A stretch of 13,783 nucleotides of DNA from an uncultured Bacteroides sp. (GTDB taxonomy: Bacteria > Bacteroidota > Bacteroidia > Bacteroidales > Bacteroidaceae), in NCBI GenBank assembly GCA_900551645.1, contig URWP01000044.1, positions 1 to 13,783 of the forward strand, given 5' to 3'. A model generated the notes under the pieces. It did not search any database. It had not been told where the DNA came from and saw only the letters and a program-made list of their open reading frames with translations. Below are positions 1-6,878 of the stretch, piece by piece; position 1 is the first letter of the stretch; each line of letters opens with the position of its first letter. Made by a program: the position numbers and the translations under genes.

Positions 1-1520
1 TTATATACTTTGTAATGGGTAATACCTCGTGCGGCAATCTGTGGCAGGTGGGTAATGCTGATGACCTGTCTGTTCTGTCGTCCCATGTCTTGCATGATGA
101 GGGCCATCTTTTCGGCGATGGAACCAGACACTCCGGTATCGATTTCGTCGAATATGATGGTAGGAAGTTTCACCGCTCCGGCAATCATGGCTTTCAGAGA
201 AAGCATGACACGGGCAATTTCTCCCCCGGAAGCGATAGAGGCTACATTCTGCAGTGTACCGTTCTTGTTGGCTGAGAACAGGAAAGTAACACTGTCCATG
301 CCTTTGGCATCAGGCTCTTTGCGTGAACTCAGTTCTACGGCAAACCGTACATTAGGCATACCTAACGGTATTAGAAGTGATTCCATTTGACTTTCAATGT
401 AACGGGCACTTTGAGTGCGGACTCCGGTCAGGATTTCCGCTTTCTGCAGTACTGTGTGATACAGCTCCTGCTGTCTGTTTCGTAAGGCAGCTATTCGTTC
501 GTCGAAAGACGTGATGGCATCCAGACGCATCCGGTAGTCTGCGGTAAGGGACAGCAGTTCCTCTACGGTTTTGACATGGTGCTTTTGCTGCAAGGTATAA
601 ATGAGATTCAACCGCTCATTTACGAAATCCAGTCGGGCAGGGTTAAACTCCACAGCCTCTTGACTGCCGGAAATTTCGCGGGACAGATCTTTTAATTCAA
701 TATAGCAGCTGTCCAGACGCTCCAGCCATTCTTTGGCAGGAGGGTATACTTTTGATACATTCTGTAAAGTCTGTATGCATTCTTTAGCTAATGCCAATGT
801 CCCGTTCTCGTCACCGTCCATCAGCTGTCCGGCTTTATAGAGTCCGGCCAGGATATCTTCTGCATGACTGAGTGTTTCTGCTTCCTGTTCGAGAGAGATT
901 TGTTCGCCTGCCTGCAGGTTGGCTTCTTCCAGTTGTTCCAATTGGAAGCGGATATAGTCTTCATCCTGTCGGCTTTTTTCAGCCTGGGCTATGAAATCTT
1001 CCAAGTCATGACATACCTGTTTGTATTCCCGGTAGCTTTGCTGGTAATCGGTCAGTTGCTGCTCATCCTGTGCCAGAATATCCAGAATATTCAGTTGGAA
1101 TCCCTCTTTGTTAAGTAACAGGTTCTGGTGTTGGCTGTGCACATCAATCAGTTTTTCGCCCAGTATCTTCATCTGTGACAACGAGGCTGGTGTATCATTG
1201 ATGAAGGCACGGCTTTTACCGTTGGCGGACACTTCTCGGCGGAGAATACATTCTTCTTCATCGTATTCGATATCATTTTCGGTAAAGAACTCTTCCAGCC
1301 CGTAGGTTGCTATCCGGAATCTGGCTTCGACGATGCATTTGGTTGCTCCTTTCTTGATGGCTTTAACATCGGCTCGTTGGCCAAGCAGTAATCCGATGGC
1401 TCCCAGAATGATAGATTTTCCGGCTCCGGTTTCACCGGTAATGACCGAAAATCCCGGTGTGAAGTCAATATCCAGTTTGTCAATCAATGCATAATTTTGT
1501 ATGTAGATAGCCTGTAGCAT
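1..1520 (-). CDS. recN: DNA repair protein RecN (3' end outside window)
   Basis: RecN is an SMC-like ATPase that acts early in recombinational repair of double-strand breaks in the cytoplasm. The frame from the ATG at 1520 stays open for all 506 codons visible; the family is about 550 residues, so roughly the last 45-50 are missing beyond the left edge. Visible motifs are Walker A GETGAGKS at residues 29-36, a long Q/E/L-rich middle consistent with the coiled coil, the signature IASGGEIARVML, Walker B IIFDEIDTGVSG, and the switch segment VISITHLPQIAA near the cut end. It is the last visible gene of the dnaN-exonuclease-coaBC-recN operon and starts 21 bases after the coaBC stop. The start fits the family N-terminus (MLQAIYIQNYALID). 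Identification is very secure. Confidence 0.96.
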   Translation of the reverse strand, partial: MLQAIYIQNYALIDKLDIDFTPGFSVITGETGAGKSIILGAIGLLLGQRADVKAIKKGATKCIVEARFRIATYGLEEFFTENDIEYDEEECILRREVSANGKSRAFINDTPASLSQMKILGEKLIDVHSQHQNLLLNKEGFQLNILDILAQDEQQLTDYQQSYREYKQVCHDLEDFIAQAEKSRQDEDYIRFQLEQLEEANLQAGEQISLEQEAETLSHAEDILAGLYKAGQLMDGDENGTLALAKECIQTLQNVSKVYPPAKEWLERLDSCYIELKDLSREISGSQEAVEFNPARLDFVNERLNLIYTLQQKHHVKTVEELLSLTADYRMRLDAITSFDERIAALRNRQQELYHTVLQKAEILTGVRTQSARYIESQMESLLIPLGMPNVRFAVELSSRKEPDAKGMDSVTFLFSANKNGTLQNVASIASGGEIARVMLSLKAMIAGAVKLPTIIFDEIDTGVSGSIAEKMALIMQDMGRQNRQVISITHLPQIAARGITHYKVY

Positions 1521-1541
1521 AATGTCGTCTTTTGATATGTC

Positions 1542-2738
1542 TTAGCTGAATAAGTCTACCAATCGGTCAATGATGTCATCGGCTACTTCTTTCTTTCCTT
1601 TCAACGGATAGGGAGTAGTTCCTTGACGGTCGATGATAGTTATCTTGTTGGTATCACAACGGAATCCGGCTCCTTTGTCGTTCAGAGAATTGAGAACGAT
1701 AAAGTCAAAGTTCTTCCGATTCAGTTTGTCTTGTGCATGGGCTACTTCATCGGTGGTTTCCAACGCGAAACCTACCAGTTTCTGGTGTGCCTGCTTTTGT
1801 TTTCCTAAAGCGGCGGCAATGTCATGGGTCGGTTTCAACCGGAGTACCAAATCATCCTTTTCGCGCTTGATTTTTTGTCCGGCAACGGTCTCTGGAGTAA
1901 AATCGGCTACAGCGGCACAGAGAATGCCGGCATCAGCTTCTGTATAGGCAGAAACAGCAGCATTATACATCTGTTCAGCGCTTTCTACATCCATACGATG
2001 GATGTTAGGATGCGTCACCTTCAGGTTGACTGGCCCGCTCACCAAAGTCACTTCTGCTCCCCGTTCGGCACAAGCTTCGGCCAAGGCATATCCCATCTTT
2101 CCTGAAGAATAGTTGCCGATGAACCGTACCGGATCAATCTTTTCATATGTCGGCCCGGCTGTAATCAGTATTTTTTTTCCGTTCAGTTCCTGTTTTCGAG
2201 TGAAGAATGCTTCCAGTACTTCAATGATTTGTTCTGGTTCCTCCATACGTCCTTTACCTACCAGATGACTTGCCAACTCACCTGATGCCGGTTCGATGAT
2301 GTGATTACCATACGAACGCAGGATGTCTAGGTTATGTTGGGTAGCTGGATGGGCGAACATATCCAGATCCATAGCTGGAGCAATGAATACAGGAGCTTTC
2401 ATAGAAAGGTAGGTAGTGATGAGCATGTTGTCTGCAATGCCGTGTGCCATCTTACCGATAGTAGAAGCTGTGGCAGGAGCTATCAGCATGGCATCTGCCC
2501 AAAGGCCTAAATCCACATGGCTGTGCCATGTCCCGTCCCGTTGGGCGAAGAATTCGCTGATGACCGGTTTGCTGGTCAAGGCAGAAAGTGTGACCGGTGT
2601 AATAAATTCCTTGCCTGCCGGTGTGATCACAATCTGTACTTCAGCTCCTTTCTTGATGAGGCCTCGGGTCAGTACGGCAGCTTTGTAAGCGGCGATACTT
2701 CCTGTGATTCCTAATACAATTTTCTTTCCTTTAATCAT
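1542..2738 (-). CDS. coaBC: Bifunctional phosphopantothenoylcysteine decarboxylase / phosphopantothenate-cysteine ligase
   Basis: This fused enzyme makes 4'-phosphopantetheine for coenzyme A: the CoaB half ligates cysteine to phosphopantothenate and the CoaC half, an FMN protein, decarboxylates the product. The 398 residues are full length for the fusion. CoaC features are the flavin-binding GITGSIAAYKA (10-20), the catalytic-type histidine H74 in HVDLGLWAD, and PAMDLDMF (121-128), a variant of the PxMNxxMW motif. CoaB features are ITAGPTYEKIDPVRFIGNYSSGKMG (about 192-216), AAVADF (275-280) and the lysine-rich KIKREK (289-294). The substrate-flap cysteine of E. coli Dfp (ACGDxGxGRM) is replaced here by serine S157 in LASHLVGKGRM; this may be a lineage variant. 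It lies 3 bases after the exonuclease stop, so it is clearly co-transcribed. Confidence 0.95.
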   Translation of the reverse strand: MIKGKKIVLGITGSIAAYKAAVLTRGLIKKGAEVQIVITPAGKEFITPVTLSALTSKPVISEFFAQRDGTWHSHVDLGLWADAMLIAPATASTIGKMAHGIADNMLITTYLSMKAPVFIAPAMDLDMFAHPATQHNLDILRSYGNHIIEPASGELASHLVGKGRMEEPEQIIEVLEAFFTRKQELNGKKILITAGPTYEKIDPVRFIGNYSSGKMGYALAEACAERGAEVTLVSGPVNLKVTHPNIHRMDVESAEQMYNAAVSAYTEADAGILCAAVADFTPETVAGQKIKREKDDLVLRLKPTHDIAAALGKQKQAHQKLVGFALETTDEVAHAQDKLNRKNFDFIVLNSLNDKGAGFRCDTNKITIIDRQGTTPYPLKGKKEVADDIIDRLVDLFS

Positions 2739-2741
2739 AGC

Positions 2742-3518
2742 TTATTTTACCAGACTGCTTTCACGAAGCCTGATTTTGGTCAAAACATTTTTTGTGTTCA
2801 GAGTAAAGTCGCCGTTCAGTATCCAGCCGTAATAACCTGGGTCGCGCTGGAGAACTTCCGATACAGGCATGCCTTTGTATTTCCCGAAGTTGAATACCTC
2901 TACGCCTTTGTCATCGTAGACAATACGTCCGGCGAAGTCCACGTTCTTCGAATAACTGGAATATTCGCTAAGGAAATTGATATCGTTTTCGAGCACTTCC
3001 GGATAGTGATCGAGTTGTGCTTTCAGTACTTCGTAAGTGGCACGTGTATCGGCTTCTGCGGTGTGGGCATCTTCCAGATTCTTGCCGCAATAGAATTTAT
3101 AGGCAGCTGAGAGTGTCCGTTGTTCCAGTTTATGGTAGATGACTTGTACATCAATGAATTTGCGGCGGGTCAAGTCTATGTCAATTCCGGCACGCAGGAA
3201 TTCTTCTACCAAGACAGGAACATCAAAGCGGTTAGAGTTGAATCCGGCAATGTCGGCACCTTCCAGATCTTTAGCTATGTCCTTGGCTACTTCTTTGAAG
3301 GTGGGGCAATCGACTACATCTTTATCAAAGATGCCGTGGATGGCTGACGATGCTTCCGGAATGTGCATTCCCGGGTTGATGCGCATGGTCTTACTTTCTT
3401 CGTTCCCGTTCGGATATACTTTCAGGTAACAGATTTCTACGATACGGTCTGTATTGATGTTGGTTCCGGTAGTTTCCAAGTCGAAAAATACCAGAGGATT
3501 CTTCAGATTTAGTTTCAT
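2742..3518 (-). CDS. DEDDh 3'-5' exonuclease with C-terminal DUF3820-like segment
   Basis: This is a DnaQ-superfamily exonuclease that would remove nucleotides from DNA (or RNA) 3' ends using two metal ions. All five DEDDh residues can be placed: D13 and E15 in FFDLETTG, D99 in AGFNSNRFDVPVL, and H152 and D157 in HTAEADTRA. The nuclease core covers residues 1 to about 170. The remainder includes FGKYKGMPVSEVLQRDPGYYGWIL (211-234), which resembles the short DUF3820 domain often found in or beside DnaQ-like exonucleases. At 258 residues it is longer than a minimal epsilon subunit. It sits 17 bases downstream of dnaN, which suggests proofreading or repair linked to the clamp. I could not spot an unambiguous clamp-binding motif. 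Which polymerase it serves cannot be told from sequence alone. Confidence 0.9.
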   Translation of the reverse strand: MKLNLKNPLVFFDLETTGTNINTDRIVEICYLKVYPNGNEESKTMRINPGMHIPEASSAIHGIFDKDVVDCPTFKEVAKDIAKDLEGADIAGFNSNRFDVPVLVEEFLRAGIDIDLTRRKFIDVQVIYHKLEQRTLSAAYKFYCGKNLEDAHTAEADTRATYEVLKAQLDHYPEVLENDINFLSEYSSYSKNVDFAGRIVYDDKGVEVFNFGKYKGMPVSEVLQRDPGYYGWILNGDFTLNTKNVLTKIRLRESSLVK

Positions 3519-3535
3519 GATGTTTATTTATGTGA

Positions 3536-4660
3536 TTAATCATTCAGCATCATCGGCATCAGTAACATGAGCAGGTCTTCGTTTTCTTCCTGCTGTTCCG
3601 GTACGATGACACCAGCGCGTGACGGGTCGGCCAGTTCGATGATGACCTCTTGTGCGGCTATGTTGTTCAGAATGTCAATCAGGAAAGAAGACTTGAAGCC
3701 AATACTCATATTGTTTCCGTCGTATTGGCAGGTTAGTGTCTCTTCTGCCGAGGTAGAGAAATCGATGTCCTGGGCCGAAATTTTCATCTGGTTTTCGGAC
3801 AAGCTTAGTTTAATCAGGCTGCTGGCTTGTGAAGAGAAGACAGATACACGACGTAAAGCACTGATGAAGCTGCTTCGGTCGACAATTGCTTTATGTGGAT
3901 TGTTTGAAGGAATTACAGAGTTATAATTCGGGTAGCGGCCTTCGATAAGGCGGCATACCATCCGGTAATTTTCCATAGTAAACATGGCATTTTTGTCGTC
4001 GAAGCCTATCTGTACATCTCCTTCTTCTTTTGGAAGCAGGTTTTTCAGTAGGTTGGCCGGCTTTTTCGGAAGGATGAATGCAGCCTTTTCGTCTCCTCGG
4101 GCCATGAAAGTCTTGTTGCGTACCAGTTTGTGTCCGTCCGAAGCTACCAGAGTGATACTTTCGGTGGTAATGTCGAAGTAGATACCGTTCATTACCGGGC
4201 GAAGTTCATCGTCGGCTGTGGCGAAGATACAGCGGTTTACACCGGCAAGCAGGTTATTGGCAGCCATTGTTACCTGTACGGCATTATCACCCAGCGAAGG
4301 AGCCTGCGGATATTCGTCGGCATTTTGCCCCATCATGCTGTATTTACCGTTCAAATACTCTACCGTGATTTCTAGGTTGTCCATGTTTATCTGGAAACTC
4401 AGTGGCTGTTCCGGAATTTCTTTCAAGGCTTCCAGCAGTGTTTTGGATGAAACGGCAAAACAGCCTTCGCCTTCGTAGTCGCTGACTTCAATGGAAGTAG
4501 ACAGGGTTGTCTCGTTGTCGGAAGCGGTCATGGATAAGGTTCCGTCCTGCATTTCAATCAGGAAGCAATCCAGGATAGTCAATGAGTTTTTAGAATTGAT
4601 GACACGACTGATAGCCTGTAGATGGCTGAATAACGATGTACTTGAAACTATAAACTTCAT
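3536..4660 (-). CDS. dnaN: DNA polymerase III subunit beta (sliding clamp)
   Basis: The beta clamp is a dimeric ring that tethers DNA polymerase and many repair proteins to DNA. The 374 residues match the family length. Recognisable segments are the N-terminus MKFIVSSTSLFSHLQAISRVINSKN, the domain-2 stretch LLAGVNRCIFATADDELRPVMNGIYFD, VASDGHKLVR, the domain-3 entry EGRYPNYNSVIP, and the C-terminus LLMPMMLND, equivalent to the E. coli MPMRL end that forms the partner-binding pocket. The frame extends 13 codons further upstream, but the ATG at 4660 begins the conserved family sequence and is the likely start. It is the first gene of a four-gene operon. Unlike many bacteria, dnaA is not adjacent. 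Confidence 0.97.
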   Translation of the reverse strand: MKFIVSSTSLFSHLQAISRVINSKNSLTILDCFLIEMQDGTLSMTASDNETTLSTSIEVSDYEGEGCFAVSSKTLLEALKEIPEQPLSFQINMDNLEITVEYLNGKYSMMGQNADEYPQAPSLGDNAVQVTMAANNLLAGVNRCIFATADDELRPVMNGIYFDITTESITLVASDGHKLVRNKTFMARGDEKAAFILPKKPANLLKNLLPKEEGDVQIGFDDKNAMFTMENYRMVCRLIEGRYPNYNSVIPSNNPHKAIVDRSSFISALRRVSVFSSQASSLIKLSLSENQMKISAQDIDFSTSAEETLTCQYDGNNMSIGFKSSFLIDILNNIAAQEVIIELADPSRAGVIVPEQQEENEDLLMLLMPMMLND

Positions 4661-4708
4661 GGTTCTGTATATTAAAATTTTTCTGTTTTTAGTCTGCAAA
4701 AGACGAAT

Positions 4709-4726
4709 CTCTGCCCATCCGCAGAG
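4709..4726 (-). promoter_or_regulatory. Hairpin in the dnaN 5' leader
   Basis: A perfect 6-bp stem (CTCTGC / GCAGAG) with a 6-base loop lies in the predicted untranslated leader of dnaN, about 50 bases before the start codon and 15 bases after the -7 box. It has no U-tract, so it is not a terminator. It may protect the 5' end of the message or be a DNA operator. The structure is directly visible; the function is inferred. Confidence 0.4.
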
Positions 4727-4741
4727 GCTCTATTTAACTGC

Positions 4742-4775
4742 CAAAGTTACGAAAAGATTGTGGATGGGTTGCAAA
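4742..4775 (-). promoter_or_regulatory. Promoter of the dnaN operon (Bacteroidetes type)
   Basis: On the minus strand TAACTTTG (4749-4742) is a perfect match to the Bacteroidetes -7 consensus TAnnTTTG. A TTTG -33 element lies at 4775-4772, with a 22-base spacer, slightly longer than usual. Transcription should begin near 4735, giving a leader of about 75 bases before the dnaN ATG at 4660. Confidence 0.65.
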
Positions 4776-4792
4776 AAAAGAATGAAAAATTA

Positions 4793-4821
4793 GTTTACTT
4801 CTTGAGAAAGCCGTAAATTCG
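4793..4821 (+). promoter_or_regulatory. Probable promoter of the DUF3127 gene
   Basis: TAAATTCG at 4814-4821 matches the TAnnTTTG -7 box at all but one position. A GTTT at 4793-4796 is a weak -33 element 17 bases upstream. The predicted start near 4828 leaves a short A/T-rich leader before the ATG at 4845. This promoter is back to back with the dnaN promoter. Confidence 0.4.
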
Positions 4822-4844
4822 TCACCAAATTAAAATATCAGCTT

Positions 4845-5228
4845 ATGGAATTATCAGGTAGAGTAATTGCCGTTCTTGAGCCTCGTGGAGGTGTTTCACG
4901 GAACGGTAACGAATGGAAAGTACAAGAGTATGTCATCGAAACACACGATCAGTATCCGCGCAGAATGTGCTTTGATGTGTTTGGGGCAGACAAGATACAG
5001 CAGTTCAATATCCAAATGGGTGAAGAGTTGAATGTATCTTTCGATATTGATGCGCGTGAATGGCAGGGACGCTGGTTTAACAGTATCCGTGCTTGGCGTG
5101 TAGAACGTGTCAACCCGAATGCGCAGGCTGCAGGAGTTCCGCCGGTAGAGGCTCCATTCCCTCCGATAAACGCAGCTCCGGCTCCTGATTTCTCGACTGG
5201 AAATGAGCAGGATGATCTTCCTTTCTGA
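4845..5228 (+). CDS. DUF3127 (OB-fold-like) protein with SSB-like C-terminal tail
   Basis: This 127-residue protein belongs to the Bacteroidetes family DUF3127, whose function is not established to my knowledge. Residues 1 to about 90 form a compact beta-rich domain (MELSGRVIAVLEPRGGVSRNGNEWKVQEYVIET ... CFDVFGADKI ... LNVSFDIDAREWQGRWFNSIRAWRV) with the look of an OB fold and several aromatic residues that could stack on nucleic acid. Residues about 91-118 are a Pro/Ala-rich flexible linker. The last residues, NEQDDLPF, closely resemble the acidic DDDIPF tip that single-stranded-DNA-binding protein uses to recruit partners. It is transcribed divergently from dnaN and the replication/repair operon, which fits a nucleic-acid role. 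The single-stranded DNA function is inference. Confidence 0.85.
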   Translation: MELSGRVIAVLEPRGGVSRNGNEWKVQEYVIETHDQYPRRMCFDVFGADKIQQFNIQMGEELNVSFDIDAREWQGRWFNSIRAWRVERVNPNAQAAGVPPVEAPFPPINAAPAPDFSTGNEQDDLPF

Positions 5229-5243
5229 TGGCATGAGGTGAAG

Positions 5244-5286
5244 GCATAAGAAAAGCTCCACGGCAACCGTGGAGCTTTTCTTATGC
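5244..5286. terminator. Bidirectional terminator between DUF3127 gene and rho
   Basis: A perfect 20-bp inverted repeat (arms 5244-5263 and 5267-5286, loop CAA) is flanked internally by AAAAG on the left and CTTTTC on the right. The GC-rich top (GCTCCACGG) followed by the U-rich lower arm works in either direction. It sits 15 bases after the DUF3127 stop and 20 bases beyond the rho stop, so it serves both convergent genes. Confidence 0.85.
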
Positions 5287-5306
5287 GATGTAGTGATGAA
5301 CAGTCA

Positions 5307-6878
5307 TCAGGAGTTCATGCTCATCAGGAATTCTTCGTTGTTTTTTGTACGTTCCAGACGTTGTTTTACATCAGTCATGGCTTCTACCGGATTCATGTCT
5401 GACAGGTAGTTGCGCAGTACCCACATACGATCCAAGGTGGTCTTGTCCAACAGCAGGTCGTCGCGGCGGGTGCTGGATGCCACAATGTTGACAGCAGGGA
5501 AAATACGCTTGTTGCTGAGGTTGCGATCCAGTTGAAGTTCCATGTTGCCGGTACCCTTGAACTCTTCAAAGATGACTTCATCCATCTTGGAACCGGTGTC
5601 AATTAATGCTGTAGCAATGATAGTCAGTGAACCGCCTCCTTCAATGTTGCGGGCAGCCCCGAAGAAACGTTTCGGCTTGTGCAGGGCGTTAGCGTCCACA
5701 CCACCTGAGAGTACTTTGCCGGATGCCGGCGATACGGTATTGTAGGCGCGTGCCAGTCGGGTAATTGAGTCGAGGAAGATGACTACGTCATGTCCACATT
5801 CTACCATGCGTTTTGCTTTTTCCAATACAATGCCTGCAATCTTGACGTGGCGTTCTGCCGGTTCGTCGAAAGTAGAGGCAATGACTTCCGCATTGACGCT
5901 ACGAGCCATATCTGTCACTTCTTCCGGACGTTCATCAATCAGCAGCATGATCATGTACACCTCTGGGTGGTTGGCTGCGATAGCATTGGCTATGTCTTTC
6001 ATCAGGATGGTTTTACCGGTTTTCGGCTGGGCTACAATCAAGGCGCGCTGACCTTTACCGATGGGAGCAAATAAGTCTACGACACGGGCAGACAGGTTAT
6101 CGTTGAATCCTTTGCACAGCTGGAATTTCTCTTCCGGGAATAACGGAGTCAGATGGTCGAACGGGATACGGTCTCGTACTACGGCCGGGTCAAGTCCGTT
6201 TATTTTAAATACTTTGACAAGTGGAAAATATTTTTCACCTTCTTTCGGCGGACGGATGGTTCCTTCTACTACATCTCCGGTCTTAAGACCAAACAGTTTG
6301 ATTTGTGACTGTGATACATAAATATCGTCCGGAGAAGACAAGTAGTTGTAATCGGATGAGCGGAGAAATCCGTATCCGTCAGGCATGATTTCCAGTACAC
6401 CGGTTCCTTTCAGAATGTCGTCAAACTCGTAAGGCTTTTCTGCTGGTTTGGCTGGTTCTGTTTCAACAGGGGGCTGGGGTTGTGTGTAGGAGGGTTGGTT
6501 TTGGTTGTTGGAAGCTGCGTACGGTTGGTTGTTCTGTCCCTGTTTGTTCCGGATATTTCCCGTACGTTGTTGACGTTGCTGATATTTGTTGTTCTTGTTT
6601 TCTTTGGAGTTTTGGTTCTGCAACGGATTCTCTTTCTTGGTAGCTTCAAATTTTCCGATAAGTTCTGAAGGAATTTCGAATTTTTCAGAAATCGCCGCTG
6701 TTGGATAGGTCAAGTGGAGGAAGTTCCATGTCATCATCGATGGGAACCGGAATTGGTTTGACTGCTTTTTCCTGTTCTTCATTTGCTGCCTTTTCCAGAG
6801 TTGACTTGTTTTTTGAACCTGGTTTGCGGCCGCGTTTGGCTTTCGGTTTTTCTTCTGTTGTTTCGGCAGGTGTCGCAA
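5307..6878 (-). CDS. rho: Transcription termination factor Rho, C-terminal segment (frameshifted gene)
   Basis: Rho is a hexameric RNA helicase that ends transcription of untranslated RNA. Homology in this frame begins only at 6689 (SEKFEIPSELIGKFEAT); the frame upstream of that is out-of-frame read-through of the N-terminal segment. From 6689 there are 460 residues. A Q/N-rich low-complexity stretch comes first (NQNSKENKNNKYQQRQQ and following). Then come the cold-shock-like primary RNA-binding domain (GTGVLEIMPDGYGFLRS), Walker A AQPKTGKT, LIDERPEEVTDM, Walker B VVIFLDSITRLARAYN, the Q-loop (SGGVDANALHKPKRFFGAARN) and KGTGNMELQLDRN, all as in E. coli Rho. All catalytic parts are intact. Joined to the upstream segment it would make a protein of about 648 residues. 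The gene is frameshifted at 6684-6690; see the finding for whether this is error, mutation or a split gene. Confidence 0.88.
   Translation of the reverse strand: MRHLPKQQKKNRKPNAAANQVQKTSQLWKRQQMKNRKKQSNQFRFPSMMTWNFLHLTYPTAAISEKFEIPSELIGKFEATKKENPLQNQNSKENKNNKYQQRQQRTGNIRNKQGQNNQPYAASNNQNQPSYTQPQPPVETEPAKPAEKPYEFDDILKGTGVLEIMPDGYGFLRSSDYNYLSSPDDIYVSQSQIKLFGLKTGDVVEGTIRPPKEGEKYFPLVKVFKINGLDPAVVRDRIPFDHLTPLFPEEKFQLCKGFNDNLSARVVDLFAPIGKGQRALIVAQPKTGKTILMKDIANAIAANHPEVYMIMLLIDERPEEVTDMARSVNAEVIASTFDEPAERHVKIAGIVLEKAKRMVECGHDVVIFLDSITRLARAYNTVSPASGKVLSGGVDANALHKPKRFFGAARNIEGGGSLTIIATALIDTGSKMDEVIFEEFKGTGNMELQLDRNLSNKRIFPAVNIVASSTRRDDLLLDKTTLDRMWVLRNYLSDMNPVEAMTDVKQRLERTKNNEEFLMSMNS

Noticed and set aside
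864..1118. Plus-strand frames with hydrophobic products opposite recN, for example 864-1118
   Set aside because: They are antisense to the coiled-coil region of recN, where reversed Glu/Gln codons read as Leu/Phe. recN is uninterrupted across the region.
4660..4699. A 13-residue upstream extension of DnaN starting at 4699
   Set aside because: The clamp family begins at MKFIVSSTSLF (4660), and the extension is an A/T-rich leader without conserved sequence.
6684..6690. Programmed +1 frameshifting at TTC-TGA in rho, as in the RF2 gene
   Set aside because: After a +1 slip the Phe tRNA would have to pair with TCT, a mismatch at the middle base, and there is no CTT-TGA slippery site. A simple indel explains the data better.
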